A DNA stretch of 64,000 nt from Mycobacterium stomatepiae (GTDB lineage: Bacteria; Actinomycetota; Actinomycetes; Mycobacteriales; Mycobacteriaceae), in contig NZ_AP022587.1 of the NCBI RefSeq assembly GCF_010731715.1, positions 1,364,001 to 1,428,000 of the forward strand, written 5' to 3'. Below are positions 38,680-49,800 of the stretch, piece by piece (position 1 is the stretch's first letter; every line of letters starts with the position of its first letter). The position numbers were made by a program, and so were the translations under genes. The notes below the pieces were generated by a model. The model saw only the letters and a program-made list of their open reading frames with translations, was not told the DNA's origin and ran no database searches.

Positions 38680-39190
38680 CGATGACATCCCCCGCCGCGG
38701 ACTGGGCAAGCGTCGCCCGACGTTGATCGAGCCAGCTCTGCAGGATCGCCACGGCCGCCGCCTGGTCGATCACCGCCCGCTGCTCCCTGGCCCGCACCCC
38801 CGCCGCGCGCAGTGAACGCTGCGCGCTGACCGTCGTCAGTCGTTCGTCGGCCAGCCGCACCGGGATGGGCGAAACCCGCTGGGCCAGCGCCTCGGCCACC
38901 TCGATCGCGTCGAGCGCCGACGGCCCGGTGCGATCGGCCAGCGTCCGCGGCAATCCGACGACCACCTCGACCGCTTCGATTTCGGTGGCGAGCTCGGCCA
39001 GCCGTCGCACGTGCTTGCCGGAGCGGTCCCGGCGCACCGTTTCCACCGGTGTCGCCAGGATGCCGTCGGGATCACTGGCGGCCACGCCGATGCGCACGGT
39101 GCCGACGTCGACGCCGAGCCGCCGTCCCCGCCCAGGGTCCTGGTTAGGGTCGCCGGGCCGGTCGGGCAAGCGATGCGGTGCCAAATCCAC
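38669..39190 (-). CDS. ruvX: Holliday junction resolvase-like RNase, YqgF/RuvX
   Basis: 173 aa. RNase H-like fold: [20 protein letters not shown] with the first catalytic Asp, [24 protein letters not shown] with Asp/Glu, and a closing [16 protein letters not shown] with the last Asp. Proposed roles are 16S rRNA 5' processing and junction resolution. The GTG start is 2 nt upstream of a stop-start junction with alaS (stop at 39191-39193 overlapping none of it). It has an extra ~25-residue N-terminal extension rich in Pro/Asp. Confidence 0.9.
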   Translation of the reverse strand: MDLAPHRLPDRPGDPNQDPGRGRRLGVDVGTVRIGVAASDPDGILATPVETVRRDRSGKHVRRLAELATEIEAVEVVVGLPRTLADRTGPSALDAIEVAEALAQRVSPIPVRLADERLTTVSAQRSLRAAGVRAREQRAVIDQAAAVAILQSWLDQRRATLAQSAAGDVIDGG

Positions 39191-41896
39191 TCAGCCGACC
39201 TGCGCTTTGACAACCTCGTCGCGCACCGCATCGAGCGCCGCGACGATGCCGCTCGGATTCTTGCCCGAGCCCTGTGCCAGGTCGGCCTTGCCGCCGCCTC
39301 GCCCATCGACTTCGACGGCGAGTCGTTTGACCAGGTCATTGGCCCGGACTCCGAGGTCTTGGGCAGCCTGGTTGGCGGCGACAGCGTAGGGCACAGTGCC
39401 GTCATCGCTTTCGGAGATGAGCACCACCACCGTCGGGTCGCTGGTGTGCTGGCGAATCTTGCTCACGACTAGGGAACGCACCTCGGCTGCGGTCTGCCCG
39501 GACGTCATATGCGGGAACACATTGACCTCACCCCTACGTTCAAGCTCGACCTTCTCCACCGTTGCAGTCAGTCTGCCTTTGCGCTCGCGCTCGAGTTCCT
39601 TCTCGGCGGCCTTGAGCCGCTCGACCAGGCTGGCCACCCGGGCGGGCACCTCTTCGGAGGGCACCTTCAGCGACGACGCCAGCCCGGCCATCAGCGCGCG
39701 CTCCTTGGCCAGGTGGCGAAACGAGTCCAGCCCGACGTAGGCCTCCACCCGGCGCACCCCGGAGCCGACCGACGATTCGCCCAGGATCGTCACCGGGCCG
39801 ATCTGCGCCGAGTTGTGTACGTGGGTCCCGCCGCACAGCTCCAGCGAGAACGGGCCGCCGATCTCCACCACCCGCACCTCGTCCGGGTAGGCCTCGCCGA
39901 ACATGGCCATCGCACCCATCGCCTTGGCCTTGTCGAGCTGTTCGAGGAACGTGTGCACTTCGAAGTCGGCCTGCACGGCCTCGTTGATCACTTCCTCGAC
40001 CTGGGTGCGCTGCTCGTCGGAGAGCGGGCCCTGCCAGTTGAAGTCGAAGCGCAAGTATCCCGGACGGTTTAGCGATCCGGCCTGAACAGCGTTGGGGCCC
40101 AACACTTGTCGCAGTGCGGCGTGCACCATGTGGGTACCCGAGTGGCCCTGGGTGGCGCCCTTGCGCCAGCCCGGGTCCACCGCCGCGACGACGGTGTCGC
40201 CCTCCACGAATTCGCCTGACTCGACGTTAACCCGGTGCACCCACAGAGTTTTGGCGATCTTCTGCACATCGGTGACCGCGGCCCGGGCGCTCTCGCCCGC
40301 GCCGGTCCCGCTGATGGTGCCGACGTCGGCGATCTGACCACCGGACTCTGCGTACAGGGGGGTGCGGTCCAGGATCAGCTCCACCCGGTCGGCGCCGACG
40401 GCATCGCCGTGCGACACGATCGGGACCCGCTTGCCGTCGACGAAGATGCCCAGAATGCTTGCCTGCGCGGTTAACTCGTCGAAGCCGGTAAATTCGGTGG
40501 GCCCGGCGTCGACCAGTTCGCGGTACGCGGTCAGGTCGGCGTGCGCGTGCTTGCGAGCGGCGGCGTCGGCCTTGGCGCGCCGGCGCTGTTCGGCCATGAG
40601 TTCACGGAAGCCGGCCTCGTCCACCTGCAGGTCCGCCTCGGCAGCCATCTCGAGGGTGAGCTCGATCGGGAAGCCGTAAGTGTCGTGCAGGGTGAAGGCG
40701 TCCGAGCCCGAAACCACCTTGGCTCCAGCCGCTTTGGTGGTGCCGGCTACCTCGTCGAACAGCTTCGAGCCCGACGCCAGGGTGCGGTTGAACGCGGTTT
40801 CCTCGGCGACGGCGATGCGCTTGATCCGGTCGAAGTCGGCCACGAGTTCGGGATACGACGGGCCCATCGCGTCGCGCACGGTGGTCATCAGGTCGCCGAC
40901 GATCGGGTCCTCGATGCCCAGCAGCTTGGCCGAGCGGATCACCCGGCGCAGCAGCCGGCGCAGCACGTAGCCCCGGCCGTCGTTGCCCGGGCTCACGCCG
41001 TCGCCGATCAGGATCGCGGCGGTGCGGCTGTGGTCGGCGATCACCCGGTAGCGCACGTCGTCGTCGTGGTTGCCTTCCGGACCAGACAAGCCGTAGCCGC
41101 GCGGTGCGCGGCCGGCGACCATGTCGATGACCGGCCGCAGCAGGTCGGTCTCGTACACGTTGTGCACGCCCTGCAGGATGAACGCGACCCGCTCCACACC
41201 CATGCCGGTGTCGATGTTCTTGCGCGGCAACGGCCCAAGGATCTCGAAGTCTTCCTTGCTGGTTCCCTCGCCGCGCTCGTTCTCCATGAACACGAGATTC
41301 CAGATCTCGATGTAGCGGTCCTCGTTGGCGACCGGGCCGCCCTCGACGCCGAATTCCGGACCGCGGTCGTAGTAGATCTCCGACGACGGGCCGCACGGCC
41401 CGGGGATGCCCATCGACCAGTAGTTGTCGGCCATGCCGCGGCGCTGGATCCGCTCAGCGGGCAGGTTCGCGATCTCCCGCCACAGGTCGGCGGCCTCGTC
41501 GTCATCGAGATAGACTGTGGCCCAGAGCTTTTCCGGGTCCAGGCCGTAGCCGCCCTCGGAGACGCTGTTGGTCAACAGATCCCACGCCAACGCGATCGCC
41601 TCGCGCTTGAAGTAGTCGCCGAACGAGAAGTTGCCGGCCATTTGGAAGAAGGTGTTGTGCCGGGTGGTGATGCCCACCTCGTCGATGTCCGGGGTGCGGA
41701 TGCACTTCTGGATGCTGGTGGCCGTCGGGTACGGCGGAGTGCGGGCGCCCAGGAAGAACGGCACGAACTGGACCATGCCGGCGTTGACGAACAGGAGGTT
41801 GGGGTCGTCGAGGATCACCGATGCGCTCGGCACCTCGGTGTGACCCGCCTTCACGAAGTGATCAAGAAATCTTTTCCTGATCTCGTGTGTCTGCAC
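39191..41896 (-). CDS. alaS: alanyl-tRNA synthetase
   Basis: 901 aa, full length. Class II core from [20 protein letters not shown] with motif 2 at [18 protein letters not shown] and motif 3 in the [15 protein letters not shown] region. The editing domain has [13 protein letters not shown] and [15 protein letters not shown], the zinc-binding HxxxH and CxxxH. The C-terminal DHHA1/oligomerisation domain ends [18 protein letters not shown]. It charges tRNA-Ala and clears Ser/Gly mischarging. Clustered with ruvX and mltG as in many bacteria. Confidence 0.96.
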   Translation of the reverse strand: MQTHEIRKRFLDHFVKAGHTEVPSASVILDDPNLLFVNAGMVQFVPFFLGARTPPYPTATSIQKCIRTPDIDEVGITTRHNTFFQMAGNFSFGDYFKREAIALAWDLLTNSVSEGGYGLDPEKLWATVYLDDDEAADLWREIANLPAERIQRRGMADNYWSMGIPGPCGPSSEIYYDRGPEFGVEGGPVANEDRYIEIWNLVFMENERGEGTSKEDFEILGPLPRKNIDTGMGVERVAFILQGVHNVYETDLLRPVIDMVAGRAPRGYGLSGPEGNHDDDVRYRVIADHSRTAAILIGDGVSPGNDGRGYVLRRLLRRVIRSAKLLGIEDPIVGDLMTTVRDAMGPSYPELVADFDRIKRIAVAEETAFNRTLASGSKLFDEVAGTTKAAGAKVVSGSDAFTLHDTYGFPIELTLEMAAEADLQVDEAGFRELMAEQRRRAKADAAARKHAHADLTAYRELVDAGPTEFTGFDELTAQASILGIFVDGKRVPIVSHGDAVGADRVELILDRTPLYAESGGQIADVGTISGTGAGESARAAVTDVQKIAKTLWVHRVNVESGEFVEGDTVVAAVDPGWRKGATQGHSGTHMVHAALRQVLGPNAVQAGSLNRPGYLRFDFNWQGPLSDEQRTQVEEVINEAVQADFEVHTFLEQLDKAKAMGAMAMFGEAYPDEVRVVEIGGPFSLELCGGTHVHNSAQIGPVTILGESSVGSGVRRVEAYVGLDSFRHLAKERALMAGLASSLKVPSEEVPARVASLVERLKAAEKELERERKGRLTATVEKVELERRGEVNVFPHMTSGQTAAEVRSLVVSKIRQHTSDPTVVVLISESDDGTVPYAVAANQAAQDLGVRANDLVKRLAVEVDGRGGGKADLAQGSGKNPSGIVAALDAVRDEVVKAQVG

Positions 41897-41986
41897 TCTT
41901 TTCCGCTTCTTCCTAAATAAGGGCTGTCTCGCGACGCGTTTCGACCGCTCACAGTACCGGGCCGGGCACCGCCGGTTACCCGGCAG

Positions 41987-42388
41987 CTAACCCTCCAAAA
42001 AGCTCAACCGCACCGAGCGCCGCGGGTTGTCCCGGTTCAGGTCGACCAGGACGACGCTTTGCCAGGTGCCCAGCTGCGGCTCGCCGGCCGCGACCGGCAG
42101 CGTCACCGACGGCGAGATGATCGCGGGCAACACATGGTCAGCACCGTGCCCGGCCGAGCCGTGCGCGTGCCGATAGCGGTCGTCGCGCGGCAGCAGCCGT
42201 TCCAGCGTCTCGACCAGGTCGTCGTCGGAGCCGGCACCGGTCTCGATGATCGCGACTCCGGCCGTCGCATGCGGCACGAAGACGTTGCACAGGCCATCCC
42301 CACAAGAGAAGCAAAACCTGCGCACCGCGCCGGTCAGATCCACGATGCGAAGGCTGGTGGTGTCGACACCGAGCACATCGGTATGCAT
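41987..42388 (-). CDS. YjbQ family protein (UPF0047; Rv2556c-like)
   Basis: 133 aa from ATG 42388 (MHTDVLGVDTTSLRIVDLTG). Signatures are CNVFVPHATAGVAIIETG, ERLLPRDDRYRHAHGSAGHGADH (residues ~67-89) and GTWQSVVLVDLNRDNPRRSV. Conserved His residues suggest a metal site. Members complement thiamine-phosphate synthase mutants weakly and the true function is unsettled. The 90 bp between it and alaS show nothing specific. Confidence 0.85.
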   Translation of the reverse strand: MHTDVLGVDTTSLRIVDLTGAVRRFCFSCGDGLCNVFVPHATAGVAIIETGAGSDDDLVETLERLLPRDDRYRHAHGSAGHGADHVLPAIISPSVTLPVAAGEPQLGTWQSVVLVDLNRDNPRRSVRLSFLEG

Positions 42389-42531
42389 CCGATCAAGCCT
42401 ACGGCGCGACCGCTGGACCTGCCTCGGACCAGCCAATCGTGTGTGAGCGGGGCCACACGACGCGGACACGCCACCCCGCGCCGCAAGACCATTGCCAGGA
42501 GGTAATCGGTAGGAGGAAGGTATTCGGTGGG

Positions 42532-42562
42532 ACCGGTGGCGCTACCGGGGGCGCTGCCCCGA
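42532..42562 (+). promoter_or_regulatory. two adjacent small hairpins in a 5' leader
   Basis: CCGGT-GGCGCT-ACCGG and directly after it GGGGC-GCT-GCCCC stand about 20 nt upstream of the start of the gene at 42580. Both loops contain GCGCT. They may stabilise the leader or act as a weak attenuator. The rest of 42389-42579 holds two AGGAGG-like stretches but no credible reading frame. Confidence 0.25.
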
Positions 42563-42579
42563 ATAGTTAGGAAGCCATC

Positions 42580-43203
42580 GTGTACGCACGCTCTTTCACC
42601 ATCGAGGGGCAACCCTTGTCGGTCGACATCGGAATCGCGCACTGCCGTGATGTCGTGATGTCGGAAATGCACGAGATCGACGGCTATGTCGGTCTGTCGC
42701 TGTTGGTCGACTGGCAGTCCGGCCGCTGCATCGCCACCAGCGCCTGGGACTCCGTCGCGGCGATGCGCGCCAGCGCCGAGCGGGTGGCGATCATCCGCGA
42801 CCACGTCGCGTTGATGTTCGACGGCAGCGCCAGCGTCGAGGAGTGGCAGATCGCGTCGCTGCATCGCCGCCACCGGTCGGCCGAGGGCGCGTTCGTGCGC
42901 GCCACCTGGCTCAAGGTGGTGCCCGACCAGCTCGAGCGGTCGATGGACTTCTACCGGATGGCGGTGCTTCCGGAAATGGAGAGTCTCGAGGGATTCACCA
43001 GTGCCAGCCTGATGGTCGACCACCCGGCCGGTCGACGAGCGGTGTCGTGCTCGACATTCGACAGCCAGGAAGCGATGGCCCGAAACAGCGACGAGGCCAG
43101 CGAATTACGCAGCCGGCGGGCACGCGACCTGGGCGCCGAGATCGCCGACGTCGCCGAGTTCGAGCTGGCTATCGCGAGCCTGCGGGTTCCGGAACTGGTC
43201 TGA
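42580..43203 (+). CDS. two-domain ferredoxin-like/ABM-barrel protein (Rv2557/Rv2558-like)
   Basis: 207 aa from GTG 42580 with AGGAAG 6 nt upstream. Two halves with the same pattern: [24 protein letters not shown] then [25 protein letters not shown], each a small dimeric alpha/beta-barrel repeat with a conserved S-x-L-x-V-D core. In M. tuberculosis a tandem pair of such genes is reported as starvation-induced; here only one copy is present. Biochemical function unknown; heme- or antibiotic-monooxygenase-like folds are structural relatives only. Confidence 0.8.
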   Translation: MYARSFTIEGQPLSVDIGIAHCRDVVMSEMHEIDGYVGLSLLVDWQSGRCIATSAWDSVAAMRASAERVAIIRDHVALMFDGSASVEEWQIASLHRRHRSAEGAFVRATWLKVVPDQLERSMDFYRMAVLPEMESLEGFTSASLMVDHPAGRRAVSCSTFDSQEAMARNSDEASELRSRRARDLGAEIADVAEFELAIASLRVPELV

Positions 43204-43204
43204 G

Positions 43205-44572
43205 CTAGCCACGCCTGCGGCGGATGATCGCGCGCAATCGCTCCAGCCGCCCGGTGAGGTCGCGCTCGACGCCGCGCCCGGTGGGCCGGTAGTAGTCGAC
43301 GCCCATCAGTTCGTCTGGCGGATATTGTTGTGCCACAACACCATCCGGGTGATCGTGGGCATACTTGTAGCCCTGCGCGTTGCCCAGTGCGGCCGCTCCC
43401 GAGTAGTGGCCGTCGCGCAGATGCGCCGGCACCAGACCCGCCTTGCCCGCCTTGACGTCGTCCATCGCCGCGCCCAGTGCGGTGGTCACCGCGTTCGACT
43501 TCGGCGCGGTGGCCAGGTGAATCGTGGCGTGCGCCAACGTCAATTGCGCCTCGGGCATGCCGATCAGCGCCACCGTCTGCGCGGCCGCGACCGCGGTCTG
43601 CAGCGCCGTCGGGTCGGCCATGCCGATATCCTCGCTGGCCAGGATCATCAGCCGGCGCGCGATGAATCGCGGATCCTCCCCTGCGACGAGCATGCGGGCC
43701 AGATAGTGCAGCGCCGCGTCGACGTCGGAGCCGCGCACCGATTTGATGAACGCGCTGATGACGTCGTAGTGCTGATCGCCGTCACGGTCGTAGCGCACCG
43801 CGGCCTTGTCCAGCGACTGCTCGACGGCCGCCACGGTCAACTCACCGCCCGCCGCAACGGCTGCCTGTGCTGTTTCCGAGGCGACCTCCAGCGCGGTCAG
43901 CGCGCGGCGGGCATCGCCGGCGGCCAATTGCACCAGCAGATCGACGGCCTCGGGCTGCACCCCGATCTGACCACCCAGGCCCCGCGGATCGTCGATCGCG
44001 CGCTGCACCACCGTGCGGATGTCGTCGGCGGTCAGCGGGCGCAGCTGCAGGATCAGCGACCGCGACAGCAGCGGCGCGACGACCGAGAACGACGGATTCT
44101 CGGTGGTCGCCGCCACCAGCAACACCACCCGGTTCTCGACCGCGGACAGCAACGCGTCCTGCTGGGTTTTGGAAAACCGGTGCACCTCGTCGATGAACAG
44201 CACCGTCTGCTCGCCGGAGAGCAGCGCCCGGCGCGCGCTGTCGATCACGGCCCGGACGTCTTTGACCCCGGCCGACAGCGCCGACAGGGCTTCGAACCGG
44301 CGGCCGGTCGCCTGCGAGACCAGCGCCGCCAGCGTCGTCTTGCCGCTTCCCGGCGGGCCGTACAGGATGGCCGAGGCCACCCCCGAGCCCTCGACCAACC
44401 GGCGCAGCGGCGACCCGGGCGCCAGCAAGTGATCCTGCCCGACGACTTCATCGAGCGATGCCGGGCGCATCCGCACCGCCAGCGGCGCGCCGGCCGACAC
44501 GCCCAGGGCGTCGTTGGCCGTCCGCGATTCGCCGGGCAGGTCAAACAGACCGTCGGACACGGCTTCAGGCAT
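43205..44572 (-). CDS. rarA: replication-associated recombination protein A (MgsA/RarA AAA+ ATPase)
   Basis: 455 aa from ATG 44572 ([15 protein letters not shown]). Walker A is [14 protein letters not shown] and Walker B is [20 protein letters not shown]. Sensor 1 is [13 protein letters not shown], the arginine-finger region is APLLSRS, and the clamp-loader-like C-terminal domain follows ([24 protein letters not shown]). It acts at stalled replication forks. It ends 2 bp from the stop of the convergent gene at 42580. Confidence 0.93.
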   Translation of the reverse strand: MPEAVSDGLFDLPGESRTANDALGVSAGAPLAVRMRPASLDEVVGQDHLLAPGSPLRRLVEGSGVASAILYGPPGSGKTTLAALVSQATGRRFEALSALSAGVKDVRAVIDSARRALLSGEQTVLFIDEVHRFSKTQQDALLSAVENRVVLLVAATTENPSFSVVAPLLSRSLILQLRPLTADDIRTVVQRAIDDPRGLGGQIGVQPEAVDLLVQLAAGDARRALTALEVASETAQAAVAAGGELTVAAVEQSLDKAAVRYDRDGDQHYDVISAFIKSVRGSDVDAALHYLARMLVAGEDPRFIARRLMILASEDIGMADPTALQTAVAAAQTVALIGMPEAQLTLAHATIHLATAPKSNAVTTALGAAMDDVKAGKAGLVPAHLRDGHYSGAAALGNAQGYKYAHDHPDGVVAQQYPPDELMGVDYYRPTGRGVERDLTGRLERLRAIIRRRRG

Positions 44573-44652
44573 ACCACGCAGACCGGACAGGTATGCGGAT
44601 TGGCGGCCGCGATACCGAACGGGCCCCGAATGACAACCAAACAAGCAAAGAA

Positions 44653-45825
44653 CAATCCTCGCTCCCCCGGCCCATATTTGCTAAGTTCCGGGTTGCCAAG
44701 TTCCGCGCGGGTGCCCCGCAAGCTACTTCGACAGCAAATTAGGACGGCAAATGAGCCAGCCCCCAGAACAGCCGGGTGACCCGACCGAATCCGTCGGCGG
44801 CGACCAGAACCCTCCGGGCTCCTCGCCACCACCCCGTCATGCCGCGCCGGGCTACGGCGCCCCACCTCCGCCGCCCCCGGGCTACGGCCCGCCGCCGGGT
44901 GGCTACCCGCCGCAGCCCGGCTTCAACCCGTACGGTGAGCCGGCCGCCCCGCAGTTCGATGTCACCGCGGCGCTAAAGTGGTCGTGGGCCAAGTTCCAGC
45001 AGAACGTCTCGGCTCTGATCGTTCCGGTCCTCGCCTACGCCGTGGTGATCACCGTCTTCGCCCTGATCGCCGCGCTGTTGCCGATGGCCTTCGGGGAGAG
45101 CACCAGCACCACGTACGCCAACAGCTACGGCGAGACCACCAGCGGTGTCGACATCGCGTACGGCCCGGCCTCGATCGCGGTCATGATCGTCGGCTACGTG
45201 CTGCTCTTCATCGCCGTGATCTTCATGCACGCCGGGTTGCTGAGCGGCGCGCTGGACATCGCCGACGGCAAGCCGGTGAGCATCGGGACGTTCTTCAGGC
45301 CCCGCAATGTCGGCCCGGTGTTCGTCGCGGCGTTGCTGGTCGGGGTCGGCACCGTCGTCGGCTCGATCCTGTGCTTCATCCCCGGCATCATCTTCGCGTT
45401 TCTCACCTTGTTCTCCCTGGCATTCGTCATCGATCGATCGCTGTCACCAGTGGAATCCATCAAGGCCAGCATCGCGGTCGCCCGGGCCAACATCGGCCCT
45501 TCGTTGCTGTCGTGGCTGGTGCAGTACGCGGTGGTGCTGGTCGGCGAACTGGCCTGCGGGGTGGGCATGATCGTCGCCTTCCCGGTCGCGGTGCTGATCC
45601 AGGTCTACACCTACCGCAAGCTTTCCGGCGGTCAGGTCGTGCCGCTGGAGCAGCCCGGTTACCAGCCCGGCCCGCCTTCCGGACCGCCGCCCGGACAGCA
45701 GTTCGCCTAGCCCGGCGGCCGGCACGCGAAACGGCGAGCTCAATCCTCGCCACCCGACCGCGCATTTGTTAAGTTCCGGGTGGCCTAGTTCCGCGCGTGC
45801 ACGTTAGGACGGCAAATGAGCCAGC
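44653..45825 (+). repeat. tandem duplication covering leader and gene
   Basis: The leader of the gene at 44751 (from CAATCCTCG at 44653 through AAGTTCCGGGTTG and AAGTTCCGCGCG to AGGACGGCAAATGAGCC) recurs before the gene at 45816 (from 45741) with a few changes and a shorter spacer. The two genes are paralogous too. The unit of duplication therefore included promoter and ribosome site, about 1.08 kb. Confidence 0.7.
44751..45710 (+). CDS. Pro/Gly-rich N-terminal tail membrane protein (Rv2560-like), paralogue 1
   Basis: 319 aa. The cytoplasmic first ~70 residues are Pro/Gly/Tyr-rich repeats of the PGYGAPPPPPPGYGPPP type. Five or six hydrophobic segments follow, such as ALIVPVLAYAVVITVFALIAALL, SIAVMIVGYVLLFIAVIFMHAGLL and FVAALLVGVGTVVGSILCFIPGIIFAFLTLF. 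The motif GALDIADGKPVSIGTFFRPRNVGPV sits between helices. Known only as conserved mycobacterial membrane proteins; no function assigned. The Pro-rich tail would depend on EF-P for translation. Confidence 0.78.
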   Translation: MSQPPEQPGDPTESVGGDQNPPGSSPPPRHAAPGYGAPPPPPPGYGPPPGGYPPQPGFNPYGEPAAPQFDVTAALKWSWAKFQQNVSALIVPVLAYAVVITVFALIAALLPMAFGESTSTTYANSYGETTSGVDIAYGPASIAVMIVGYVLLFIAVIFMHAGLLSGALDIADGKPVSIGTFFRPRNVGPVFVAALLVGVGTVVGSILCFIPGIIFAFLTLFSLAFVIDRSLSPVESIKASIAVARANIGPSLLSWLVQYAVVLVGELACGVGMIVAFPVAVLIQVYTYRKLSGGQVVPLEQPGYQPGPPSGPPPGQQFA

Positions 45826-46817
45826 CCCCGCAACAGCCAGGCGATCCGGCCGAACCCTTCGGCGGCAACGCGAATCCTCCGGGCTACTCGCCGCCGCCCG
45901 GTTACGGCGCGCCGCCTCCGCCGCCCCCCGGGTACGGCCCACCGCCCGGCTACGGGTCACCTCCCGGCAGCGCGCCGCCACCCGGTTACGGGACGCCCCC
46001 GCCGCCCGGTTACGGCGGCCCACCGCCCGGCTACCCACCGCAGCCGGGCTACGGCGCCGCGCCCAAACCGCAATTCAGCGTGGGCGACGCGTTCAGCTGG
46101 GCCTGGAGTACCTTCACCGCGAACGCCGTGGCGCTGATCGTTCCCACGCTGGTCTACGGTCTGCTGTTCGCCGCGTCGTCGACGCTGAACTTCGTGGGCC
46201 AGAACATGACCGCCAACGTGACGCCCTACGACTCCTCCGACTACGACTTCGACTTCTCGGCGAATCTCAGTCCCACCGGGATGGCGATCGTGGGCCTCGG
46301 CTACGTCGTCTCCTTGATCGTGACCGCATTCGCCCAGGCCGGCTTCCTGTCCGGATGCCTGGACCTCGCCGACGGCCAGCCGGTCAGCATCGGGTCCTTC
46401 TTCAAGCCACGCAACCTCGGCATGGCGTTTCTCGCCGCGATTCTGGTCAGCTTCGTCACCTCGGTCGGCTACGCCGCGTGCTTCGTTCCCGGCATCGTCG
46501 TGGGGATCTTCACCCAGTTCGTCATCCTGTTCGTCGTCGACCGCTCGGCGAGCGCCTTCAAGGGGTTCGCGTCCAGTTTCTCGCTGGTGGGGTCCAACTT
46601 CGCCAGCGCTCTGCTGGTCTGGCTGGTCACGATGGCGACAATCGTGGTCGGTGCGCTGGCCTGCGGCGTCGGCCTGCTGGTGGCGGCTCCCGTGGTAGCG
46701 CTGGTACTGACCTACGCCTACCGCAAGCTTTCGGGTGGTGAGATCGCGGCGCCGCAACAGGCCGGTTACCAGCCGGGACCGCCGGCCGGCCCGGCCCCGG
46801 GACCCCTTACCACGTAA
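45816..46817 (+). CDS. Pro/Gly-rich N-terminal tail membrane protein (Rv2560-like), paralogue 2
   Basis: 333 aa, same build as the upstream paralogue: a longer PGYG/PPP repeat tail (about 90 residues), then hydrophobic segments (ALIVPTLVYGLLFAASS, GMAIVGLGYVVSLIVTAFAQAGFL, AFLAAILVSFVTSVGYAACFVPGIVVGIF). The loop motif GCLDLADGQPVSIGSFFKPRNLGMA is nearly the same, and the C-terminus TYAYRKLSGGEIAAPQQAGYQPG matches TYRKLSGGQVVPLEQPGYQPG. Conservation of the loop and helices, with drift in the tail, suggests shared function or a heteromer. Confidence 0.78.
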   Translation: MSQPPQQPGDPAEPFGGNANPPGYSPPPGYGAPPPPPPGYGPPPGYGSPPGSAPPPGYGTPPPPGYGGPPPGYPPQPGYGAAPKPQFSVGDAFSWAWSTFTANAVALIVPTLVYGLLFAASSTLNFVGQNMTANVTPYDSSDYDFDFSANLSPTGMAIVGLGYVVSLIVTAFAQAGFLSGCLDLADGQPVSIGSFFKPRNLGMAFLAAILVSFVTSVGYAACFVPGIVVGIFTQFVILFVVDRSASAFKGFASSFSLVGSNFASALLVWLVTMATIVVGALACGVGLLVAAPVVALVLTYAYRKLSGGEIAAPQQAGYQPGPPAGPAPGPLTT

Positions 46818-46883
46818 CCAATCCGGCACCGCTGGCTCGTGGCGCGCTGCGGCGCTACGGCCCTTGTGATGAGATCAGCGGTT

Positions 46884-49800
46884 ATGAGCATCAAAGTTGC
46901 GCTGGAGCATCGCACCAGCTACACCTTTGACCGGGGGGTCCATGTTTACCCGCACGTCGTGCGGTTGCGCCCGGCACCTCACTCGCGCACGCCCATCGAG
47001 GCCTATTCGCTGCGCGTCGAACCCGCGGACCACTTCATCAACTGGCAGCAGGACGCGTTCGGCAATTTCCTTGCCCGGCTTGTGTTTCCGAACCCCACGC
47101 AGCAGCTGACCATCACCGTCGGGCTGATCGCCGACCTCAAGGTGATCAACCCGTTCGACTTCTTCATCGAGGACTGGGCCGAAATATGGCCCCCTGCTTC
47201 GGGGTTGATCTACCCCAAGGCGCTCGCCGAGGATCTCAAGCCCTACCTGCGGCCGGTCGACGAGGACGCCGAGGGCTCGGGCCCCGGTGAGCTCGCGCGG
47301 GCGTGGGTGGAAAAGTTCTCGGTGCCCGAGGGCACCCGCACCATCGACTTCCTGGTCGCGCTCAACCACGCGATCAACGCCGACGTGGCCTACAGCCTGC
47401 GGATGGAGCCCGGGGTCCAGACACCGGATTTCACGCTGCGGACCGGCGTCGGATCGTGCCGCGACTCGGCGTGGCTGATGGTGTCGATCCTGCGCCAGCT
47501 CGGGCTGGCCGCCCGGTTCGTCTCCGGCTACCTGGTGCAGCTGACCTCCGACATCGAAGCGCTGGACGGCCCGTCGGGGCCCGCGGCGGATTTCACCGAC
47601 CTGCACGCGTGGACCGAGGTGTACATCCCCGGCGCGGGCTGGATCGGCCTCGACCCCACCTCGGGGCTGTTCGCCGGTGAGGGGCATATCCCGCTGGCGG
47701 CCACGCCGCATCCTTCGGGCGCGGCGCCGATCACCGGCAGCACCGCCCCGTGTAAGACCACCCTGGAGTTCTCCAATACCGTCACCCGCATCCACGAGGA
47801 TCCACGCGTCACGCTGCCCTACACCGACGCGGCGTGGGAGACGATCTGTGCGGTCGGCGCCCGCGTCGACGAACGCCTCGCCGCCGGCGATGTCCGGCTG
47901 ACGGTCGGTGGCGAACCAACCTTCGTGTCGGTGGACAACCAGGTCGACGACGAGTGGCGGACCGCCGCCGACGGCCCGCACAAGCGGCAGCGCGCCTCCG
48001 ACCTGGCCGCGCGGCTGAAGCGGGCGTGGGCCCCGCAGGGACTCATCCATCGCGGACAGGGCCGGTGGTATCCCGGAGAGCCGTTGCCGCGCTGGCAGAT
48101 TGCGCTCTACTGGCGTACCGACGGACTGCCGCTGTGGACCGACGAGACGCTGCTGGCCGACCCCTGGGCGCAGGAGCCGAGCGGTTCGAAGGCGGACAAC
48201 GAGGACGCCTACAAGGTGCTCGCGGAGGTCGCCGAGAGCCTGGGATTGCCCCTGTCCCAGGTGCGCCCGGCCTTCGAGGACCCGCTGGCCCGGCTCGCCG
48301 CCAAAGTCCGGCTGCCCAGCGGCGACCCGGTCAAGGCCGGCGACGGCCTCACCGACGACGATGCCGCCGCGCGCGCCGCACTGCTGGCTCACCTCGACGA
48401 ATCCACTACTGAGCCAGTGGCATTCGTGCTGCCGCTGCACCGGCGCGACGACGACCTCGCCTGGGCGAGCGCGAACTGGCAGCTGCGCCGCGGCCGTGTC
48501 GTGCTGCTTGAGGGAGATTCACCCGCCGGGCTGCGGCTGCCGCTGAACTCCATCAGCTGGAAGGCGCCGCGGCCGTCGTTCGTCGTCGACCCCATGACGA
48601 TCGCCGACGCCTTGCCGACGCAGCCCGGCAAGGCGTCCGTCGACGACGACGAGAAGGCGCCGCCCACCGCGATGGTCGCCCAGGCCCGCGACGGGCTGCT
48701 CTACCTGTTCCTCCCGCCCACCGAGGCGCTCGAGCACTTCGTCGACCTGATCGCCCGCATCGAGGCCGCGGCGGCCAAGACTCACACACCGATCGTCGTC
48801 GAGGGTTACGGCCCGCCGCCGGACCCGCGGCTGCAGTCGACGACGATCACCCCCGACCCCGGCGTCATCGAAGTCAACATCGCGCCCACCGCCAGTTTCG
48901 ACGAACAACGACAGCAACTCGAAACCCTTTACGAGCAAGCTCGATTGGCGCGGTTGTCGACGGAATCCTTCGACGTCGACGGCAGCCATGGTGGCACCGG
49001 TGGCGGCAATCACATCACGCTCGGCGGTGTGACGCCGGCGGACTCGCCGCTGCTGCGCCGCCCGGATCTGCTGGTATCGCTGTTGACCTATTGGCAGCGG
49101 CACCCCGCGCTGTCGTACCTGTTCGCGGGCCGCTTCGTCGGTACCACCTCGCAGGCACCCCGGGTCGACGAGGGCCCCGCCGAGGCGCTGTACGAGCTCG
49201 AGATCGCGTTCGCCGAGATCGCCCGGCTGGGAGGCGGGGGGCTGAAAACCACTGCCAAGCCGTGGGTGACCGACCGCGCGCTGCGGCATCTGCTGACCGA
49301 CATCACCGGCAACACCCATCGCGCCGAGTTCTGCATCGACAAGCTCTACAGCCCCGACAGCCCCCGCGGCCGGCTCGGGCTGCTGGAGCTGCGCGGGTTC
49401 GAGATGCCGCCGCATCTGCGGATGGCGATGGTGCAGTCGCTGCTGGTGCGCTCGCTGGTGGCCTGGTTCTGGGACGAGCCGCTGCGCGCCCCGCTGATCC
49501 GGCACGGCTCCAACCTGCACGGTCGATACCTGTTGCCGCACTTCCTGATCCACGGCATCGCCGACGTTGCCGCCGATCTGCGTGCGCACGGGATCGCGTT
49601 CGAGACCAGCTGGCTGGATCCGTTCACCGAGTTCCGCTTCCCGCGTATCGGCACCGCCGTCTTCGACGGCGTCGAGATCGAGTTGCGCGGAGCGATCGAG
49701 CCGTGGAACACCCTCGGCGAGGAATCCACCGCCCAGGGCACCGCCCGCTACGTCGACTCGTCGGTCGAGCGTCTGCAGATCCGCATCATCGGCGCCGACC

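Noticed and set aside
40541..41920. Plus-strand frame of 459 codons opposite alaS
   Set aside because: Antisense shadow with no recognisable domain; alaS is intact.
42480..42580. Possible small leader peptide gene between two AGGAGG-like sites
   Set aside because: The candidate frame runs out of phase into the next gene without a stop and has no recognisable peptide.
44830..46060. Repeats in the Pro/Gly-rich tails as a possible CRISPR or satellite array
   Set aside because: They are codon repeats of PGYG and PPP peptides inside two genes, with no regular spacer length.
46875..48440. Minus-strand frame of 521 codons opposite the transglutaminase
   Set aside because: Composition typical of antisense to GC-rich coding DNA; the plus strand has the catalytic Cys/His/Asp.
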